A DNA stretch of 10,764 bases, taken from positions 1-10,764 of the forward strand of contig JALVHX010000136.1 in the NCBI GenBank assembly GCA_027028805.1, in the 5' to 3' direction. A program made the position numbers and the translations under genes. The DNA comes from Desulfurococcales archaeon. GTDB taxonomy: Archaea > Thermoproteota > Thermoprotei_A > Sulfolobales > Desulfurococcaceae. Below are positions 6,886-10,764 of the stretch, one piece after another; position 1 is the stretch's first letter, and every line of letters begins with the position of its first letter. Under the pieces are notes generated by a model. It was not told where the DNA came from. It searched no databases and saw only the letters and a program-made list of their open reading frames with translations.

Positions 6886-7482
6886 TCAACGGCTGCTCAG
6901 CGCTATTCTCTCTATCTCCTCTTTCTTCTGCACCGCATGGCTTCTCGGATCATTGTTGGCCGCCGCTATTATCTCGTCCGCCAGAGCCTCCTCTATAGGG
7001 ATCGGGTTATTGAAGGCCTTAGCCCTCGCCCCCTCGGTTATATGCTTGAGCGCTAGATCAACTCTTCTCTGTGGAGATACGTCTACGGCGACATGGTATA
7101 CTATTCCACCATACATGATCCTTGTAGTCTCCTCGCGGGGAGCGGTGTTCTCTATGGCTCTCACGAATACCTGGATCGGGTTCTCGCCCGTCTTCAGATA
7201 GATCAGGTCGAACGCCTTCTTAACAATATTATATGCTAGATGCTTCTTACCCATGTTTCGGCCAGGCCGCATGAGCTTGTTCATAAGCCTCTCAACTATC
7301 GGTACCTCGGCTTTCCCGAACCTCCTATGCTCATGCCTCCCGCCGGTATGAGGGAGGAAGACTGGTTTAAGCGATATATATCTCTTGAGACCCGGATCGC
7401 GCACAACGATGTTGTCAAAGCTCCATTTACCAAACAACTTTATCTCCATAACCTTTACAACGACACCCTTGTCCTCGCTCAT
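6886..7482 (-). CDS. rps7: 30S ribosomal protein S7 (uS7)
   Basis: uS7 organises the 30S head and lines the E-site mRNA channel. The 198-residue product contains [60 protein letters not shown] and the end [13 protein letters not shown], all hallmarks of archaeal/eukaryotic uS7. I place the start at ATG 7482 ([20 protein letters not shown]). Earlier in-frame starts up to 7629 would add up to 49 residues with no family counterpart and would begin upstream of the TATA-like box at 7557-7564. ATG 7446 (MEIKLFGKW) is a shorter alternative. Unlike the usual archaeal order, it is not directly behind rps12; an opposing gene separates them. Confidence 0.96.
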   Translation of the reverse strand: MSEDKGVVVKVMEIKLFGKWSFDNIVVRDPGLKRYISLKPVFLPHTGGRHEHRRFGKAEVPIVERLMNKLMRPGRNMGKKHLAYNIVKKAFDLIYLKTGENPIQVFVRAIENTAPREETTRIMYGGIVYHVAVDVSPQRRVDLALKHITEGARAKAFNNPIPIEEALADEIIAAANNDPRSHAVQKKEEIERIALSSR

Positions 7483-7556
7483 GGCTATCAACGCCCAGAC
7501 ACGCATAGTGATGATGAGACGCCACAGGCCTGCACTAGGTGAATAGGAACAATCCC

Positions 7557-7564
7557 TTAAAAAA
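7557..7564 (-). promoter_or_regulatory. TATA-like element upstream of rps7
   Basis: The minus strand reads TTTTTTAA within GAGTTTTTTAAGGG. Transcription would start about 25 bases on, near 7535, giving a leader of about 55 nt before the ATG at 7482. It fits the expectation that rps7 needs its own promoter, being cut off from rps12 by a divergent gene. Confidence 0.5.
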
Positions 7565-7708
7565 CTCTCCTCTATCAGCGACGCCGATATACCTGTTATC
7601 TCGCGGCCAGGGATGTATGTGGCAACCAATATAGGGGTGTGTTTAGAGAGTTATCCCGCGTATAGGGATTCTGGTACATAGGTTTCCCTAGGGGGTTCTG
7701 GATAAACC

Positions 7709-8176
7709 TTGTCGGAAGAGGAGGAGCTTGTTAGAGTCGTATCTGTTACAGCGGCGATAGAGCCTGTCGTGGTGGAGGGCCTTTACACCGAGATGCCTGT
7801 CATTATATGTGAGCTAAGCGATGGGCGGGAGTTCACGCTGGCACATGTATCATGGGATGTCGCGCGCGAGATCATGAGGATGCAGGGGGGCCATATAGCT
7901 GATGACCGCGAGACCATATATGAGGTGCTCTCATCAATGCCCGGCGTCATAGATGAGATAAGGAGGAATCTACGCCGAGTAGTGATAGATAGCCTGAACC
8001 CGCACACCCTGGTATACTCGGCCTACGCGGAGTTCGGCTTCGACGAGATAGTTATTAGGAGGAAAATGATACCAAGCCACGCTATAATGCTGGCCCTCCT
8101 AGCCGATAAACCGATATATGTTAAGAAATCGCTTGTCGATGAACGTGAGCAGATGGAGGATGAGGAGTATTCCTAG
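7709..8176 (+). CDS. Bifunctional nuclease (DUF151) family protein
   Basis: This 155-residue soluble protein has the DUF151 fold pattern. An N-terminal strand LVRVVSVTAAIEPVVV leads to an acid/hydrophobic middle with RRVVIDSLN (89-97). The C-terminal motif IPSHAIMLALLADKPIYVKK (121-140) corresponds to the family's R-P-S-D-A-I-A-L-A...PIYV block. Where many bacterial members have Asp after Ser, this one has His (S123-H124). The acidic tail ends DEREQMEDEEYS. The start is TTG at 7709: a stop codon (TAA) lies two codons upstream and no ATG or GTG is nearer. GGGGGTT is about 13 bases upstream, so the ribosome-binding site is poor. Some plant and bacterial homologues were reported as RNase/DNase; activity here is unproven. 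It is the only plus-strand protein gene in the window. Confidence 0.8.
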   Translation: MSEEEELVRVVSVTAAIEPVVVEGLYTEMPVIICELSDGREFTLAHVSWDVAREIMRMQGGHIADDRETIYEVLSSMPGVIDEIRRNLRRVVIDSLNPHTLVYSAYAEFGFDEIVIRRKMIPSHAIMLALLADKPIYVKKSLVDEREQMEDEEYS

Positions 8177-8215
8177 GAGATACTATCCTAAACGCTATCC
8201 TAGGAGTATCCCAGC

Positions 8216-8225
8216 TTTTTAAATA
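8216..8225 (+). terminator. Probable terminator of the DUF151 gene
   Basis: TTTTTAAATA follows a cluster of short inverted repeats (8166-8209) just after the stop codon, a plausible archaeal terminator. The 128-base gap to rps12 is convergent; rps12 reads toward it from the other side. Confidence 0.45.
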
Positions 8226-8304
8226 ACATATTACACATTAATGGTTCTAGGGTTTCTTGCAGGGATTTTTATCCTAATAAACTAGTGCGTATAAATTATC
8301 TTTG

Positions 8305-8748
8305 CTAGCGCACTGGTTTCTGTTTCTTTCCAAGATACAGTGCCCTTAGGCTGACGCCGTTCACCATTATTACCTTGTAGCGGACTCCAGGTATATCGCC
8401 CATCGAGCGTCCTCTGGGGCCTCCTATGCCCTCTATGATTACCTCATCATGTTCATCGATATAGTTTATGCCACCGTCCCAGGGCACGAAGGCGGTTACT
8501 ACTTTACCGTTTTTGGCCAGCTGTACTCTCACACATTTTCTTACCGCCGAGTTCGGCTGCCGGGCCTCCACCGCCACTTTCTCTAGGACTATGCCGCGCG
8601 CCATGGGTGCTCCTTCCAGCGGGTCCAGCTTCTTTTTGAGGCCGAGCATTCTGATCTTGAATTCCCTCTGGCTCCATCTGAATTTCAGTCTCTTCTTCCT
8701 AAGCTTTCTGGCGGCGAAGAGCCCGTTGGGTGCTTTTTTGCCCGTCAT
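8305..8748 (-). CDS. rps12: 30S ribosomal protein S12 (uS12)
   Basis: uS12 sits at the decoding centre and controls accuracy. The 147-residue product is the archaeal/eukaryotic (S23e-like) form, with a basic N-terminal arm ([17 protein letters not shown]). It has the invariant loops [15 protein letters not shown] (residues 63-77) and [18 protein letters not shown] (109-126), and ends [11 protein letters not shown]. The start is ATG at 8748 with GGTAGGAGG just upstream. It follows nusA in the usual archaeal order, but after 76 bases and a good TATA box, so it can be transcribed separately. It ends convergently against the DUF151 gene. Confidence 0.97.
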   Translation of the reverse strand: MTGKKAPNGLFAARKLRKKRLKFRWSQREFKIRMLGLKKKLDPLEGAPMARGIVLEKVAVEARQPNSAVRKCVRVQLAKNGKVVTAFVPWDGGINYIDEHDEVIIEGIGGPRGRSMGDIPGVRYKVIMVNGVSLRALYLGKKQKPVR

Positions 8749-8810
8749 GTCCTCCTACCCTCTTGTATAACCGTCTATGGGCTACTCCTATATTGTGGGT
8801 TCCAGCCGGG

Positions 8811-8818
8811 TTATAAAC
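8811..8818 (-). promoter_or_regulatory. TATA box upstream of rps12
   Basis: The minus strand reads GTTTATAA in TAGGTTTATAACCCGG, directly after the nusA stop codon. A start about 25 bases downstream (near 8788) gives a leader of roughly 40 nt before the rps12 ATG. Confidence 0.6.
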
Positions 8819-8824
8819 CTATAG

Positions 8825-9274
8825 CTAGGCTATCACGACGTTGTCTATGTCGAAGTATCGTTTTAGAAGCATTCTTGCGCGCGCCACGTTTCTCCCGTTC
8901 TTGCCGATGGCGAGGCCCCTGTCCTCGGGCTCGACGCTAACATATACTGTTTTCTTGCCGCCGGGCCTGTTCACAACCCTTATCTCCCGCACCCTAGCCG
9001 GGGCCAGTGCGTATCTGACCATTTCTTCTAGGTCGTCGCTATAGCCCACTATCTCTATGTTTCTGTTAAGTATCCTTCTGAGCCTCTGTATATGTGAGCC
9101 CCGGGGGCCTATCGCTTGCCCGATCTCCTCCGGGTTTACGAGGAATATTATCCTGTTATAGTTGTCGTCTATGATGCAGTCTCTTACATGGACTGTTGTG
9201 AGCTCGTGGAGGAGGGCCATGTATCTTAGCTCTTCGGGTGTTAGCTTAACTGTTTTCTGGCTTCGAGGCGTCAA
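8825..9274 (-). CDS. nusA: NusA-like transcription factor with two KH domains
   Basis: Archaeal NusA consists only of the tandem KH RNA-binding domains of bacterial NusA, without the N-terminal polymerase-binding domain or the S1 domain. The 149-residue product fits. KH1 carries IGQAIGPRGSHIQRL with its GxxG loop at residues 56-59. KH2 carries DRGLAIGKNGRNVARARMLL with GxxG at 124-127. It probably binds nascent RNA during elongation or termination; the exact archaeal role is not settled. The start is TTG at 9274, 10 bases after a full GAGGTGA motif that overlaps the rpl30e stop region. An in-frame ATG 18 codons further in would cut into the fold. The gap to rpl30e is 5 bases. Confidence 0.95.
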   Translation of the reverse strand: MTPRSQKTVKLTPEELRYMALLHELTTVHVRDCIIDDNYNRIIFLVNPEEIGQAIGPRGSHIQRLRRILNRNIEIVGYSDDLEEMVRYALAPARVREIRVVNRPGGKKTVYVSVEPEDRGLAIGKNGRNVARARMLLKRYFDIDNVVIA

Positions 9275-9279
9275 GTTTC

Positions 9280-9630
9280 CTAGCTCACCTCTCCTTTACT
9301 CTCTAGTTCTTCTCTTATAAGCTCGACGATGTTTGATTGCCCGGGGTTTATCACGGCCAGGGCGGCGACGCTGAAGGGTTTCCCGCTTATCGCTCCCAGG
9401 CTGGTGTTTGTGTCGGGGAACTCGTATACCGGTATGTTGGATAGCTTCGCGTAGTAGCGGAGCTCCTTCTTCATCTCCGGAGGCGCGTTGGCGGCGACCA
9501 CTATGAGCTTGGCTTTTCCGAGGAGAACCGCTCTTTTTGTCTCCTTGTACCCGAACACTATTAGGCCATTGCTTTTGAGGGCCATCTGTATTGCTCTGGC
9601 GAACTCGGTTATTGTGACCATTTTTCTCAT
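9280..9630 (-). CDS. rpl30e: 50S ribosomal protein L30e (eL30)
   Basis: eL30 is an L7Ae-fold protein of the archaeal and eukaryotic large subunit. The 116-residue product shows [39 protein letters not shown], and a C-terminal [20 protein letters not shown]. It keeps the usual position between rpoA'' and nusA. The ATG at 9630 overlaps the rpoA'' stop as ATGA. A second ATG three codons on (9621), about 9 bases after GAGG, is an equally plausible start. Translation is probably coupled to the polymerase gene. Confidence 0.96.
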   Translation of the reverse strand: MRKMVTITEFARAIQMALKSNGLIVFGYKETKRAVLLGKAKLIVVAANAPPEMKKELRYYAKLSNIPVYEFPDTNTSLGAISGKPFSVAALAVINPGQSNIVELIREELESKGEVS

Positions 9631-10764
9631 CCTCTCCCCGATCCCCGTCTTCTCGGAAGCCTCATGTAGAGTCTAACCATACCAGTACCTAGAGGTATCG
9701 GCTGGCCCACTATAACGTTTTCCGTCACGCCTACCAGGGGATCTATTTCTCCCGCAACCGCTGCTTCCGTGAGCTTCTGCACCGTCATCTCGAAGGCTGC
9801 GCGGGCGAGGACGCTGGGTTTCTCGCCGGCTATTCCTTGTCTACCGACTTGTTTCACTGTGCCGCTCCACGTCATCATGTCTGCTACCAGCATTATGTGT
9901 CTCATGTCTACGTCGAGGCCTTGTTGCTCCAGGACATCCTTGATCTCCCTTATGATCGCGGCCCTGGCCGCCTCTATTCCCAGAACCTCTTCTATCTCCT
10001 TGATGTTGTTTGTATATACTCTCCTATAGTCGACGCCGGGAACCTTCATGACCTCGGCGAGGTTTGATCCCTCCGCCAGCAGATAGTACTCCGTCTTCTC
10101 CTCGCCGTTGACAATCACCCTGTCTCTCTGTATTATCACCCTGTTTATCCCCTTGACTCCCTTGATCCTCGCCGTCGCTATTTTTCTCCTAATCCTCTCA
10201 GCTTTCATCGAGTCCCATTTACTCTCTGGAAACTCTATTATGATCATGTAGGGGTTGTCCGGGTCAACGGTTACTTTGCCCAGCTTCTGTTTCTCCAATA
10301 CTTTTACCACGTCCTCTACCGTGAGCCCCTTGTCCTGGAGCATCTCGGGGTCTAGCTCTATATAGGCCTCTCCTATCAGGGAGACGATTATGGAGCTCGC
10401 CACGTTCTCGACATATGTTGTCTCTATGCGGCGCTGAACCTCCTTCGCCTTCTCCTCATCCCACCGGTGCTCCTCGTCGAGATATATCTTCATTATCGGC
10501 GTGCTCGGTTTTCTCCTGGCATCAACTATTTCTATAAGTCTTGGAAGGCCTAGGGTTACGTTGAACTCCATTACTCCCGCGTAGTGGAATGTTCTCAGCG
10601 TCATCTGTGTCGATGGCTCGCCGAGGCTTTGTGCAGCCACAGTGCCCACGGGCTCTCCGGGCTGCACCAGTGCCTTATAGAACCTGATTATTATCTCGTC
10701 TATAACACGGTTGAGCTCCTCCTCGGTGAGCCCCCTTGTCTCGGCAACCTTTCTCAGCTTCTCA
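9627..10764 (-). CDS. rpoA2: DNA-directed RNA polymerase subunit A'' (C-terminal part of the largest subunit), 5' end beyond window
   Basis: Archaeal RNA polymerase splits its largest subunit; A'' carries the trigger loop, jaw and C-terminal clamp parts. About 378 residues are visible. The frame runs to the right window edge, starting [17 protein letters not shown] and then [20 protein letters not shown] 10667 is therefore an internal valine, not a start. The trigger-loop region reads [20 protein letters not shown], followed by the conserved [20 protein letters not shown]. Near the end, [19 protein letters not shown] and [17 protein letters not shown] precede the C-terminal [20 protein letters not shown] Ser replaces the common Gly in GEPGTQ. 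It reads into rpl30e with an ATGA overlap. Confidence 0.97.
   Translation of the reverse strand, partial: EKLRKVAETRGLTEEELNRVIDEIIIRFYKALVQPGEPVGTVAAQSLGEPSTQMTLRTFHYAGVMEFNVTLGLPRLIEIVDARRKPSTPIMKIYLDEEHRWDEEKAKEVQRRIETTYVENVASSIIVSLIGEAYIELDPEMLQDKGLTVEDVVKVLEKQKLGKVTVDPDNPYMIIIEFPESKWDSMKAERIRRKIATARIKGVKGINRVIIQRDRVIVNGEEKTEYYLLAEGSNLAEVMKVPGVDYRRVYTNNIKEIEEVLGIEAARAAIIREIKDVLEQQGLDVDMRHIMLVADMMTWSGTVKQVGRQGIAGEKPSVLARAAFEMTVQKLTEAAVAGEIDPLVGVTENVIVGQPIPLGTGMVRLYMRLPRRRGSGRG

Noticed and set aside
7483..7629. N-terminal extension of S7 up to 7629
   Set aside because: The added residues have no uS7 counterpart, and the start would be upstream of the TATA-like box at 7557-7564.
10665..10667. 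GTG as start of RpoA''
   Set aside because: The frame stays open to the window edge with recognisable A'' sequence (IIIRFYKAL), so this is an internal valine.

Overview
The window is a conserved housekeeping block from a hyperthermophilic crenarchaeon. The translation, transcription and elongation proteins are archaeal (eL18, eL30, EF-1A, split RNA polymerase subunit A'', subunits D and N). Genes have TATA-box promoters rather than -35/-10 boxes. Ribosome-binding sites match the archaeal GAGGTGA type, and UUG and GUG starts are frequent. The sequences resemble those of Sulfolobales and Desulfurococcales. A Desulfurococcales / Pyrodictiaceae-like host is my best guess, but I cannot prove it from the window alone.

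Right-hand block (10764 down to 4769, minus strand): rpoA2 (A'', 5' end outside the window), rpl30e, nusA, rps12, rps7, EF-1A and rps10. This is the archaeal RNA polymerase / str gene order. The first three genes are tightly coupled. From rps12 on, each gene has its own upstream gap and a TATA-like element, so the series looks broken into separately promoted units. A plus-strand gene of the bifunctional-nuclease (DUF151) type sits between rps12 and rps7 and interrupts the series.

Middle (about 4216 to 4768): a plus-strand tRNA-Ser(UGA) gene lies divergently from the next operon. It is best read as carrying a 23-nt intron at position 37/38 with a bulge-helix-bulge motif, and it has an unusual discriminator base (A73). 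The AT-rich spacer between the tRNA and rps10 contains a GC-rich, partly self-complementary patch.

Left-hand block (4215 down to 1, minus strand): rps13, rps4, rps11, rpoD, rpl18e, rpl13, rps9, rpoN and rps2 (3' end outside the window). This is the archaeal 'alpha-operon' type order, with gaps of only a few bases or 4-base stop/start overlaps. A clear TATA box lies about 130 bases upstream of rps13. Together the genes supply small- and large-subunit ribosomal proteins, RNA polymerase subunits D, N and A'', a NusA-type factor and the aminoacyl-tRNA delivery GTPase.

I see no mobile element, CRISPR array, integrase or defence gene, and no clearly new multi-gene system. The items worth a second look are the tRNA-Ser precursor, the inserted DUF151 gene, the eight-cysteine ferredoxin domain of RpoD and the GC hairpin between rpoN and rps2.
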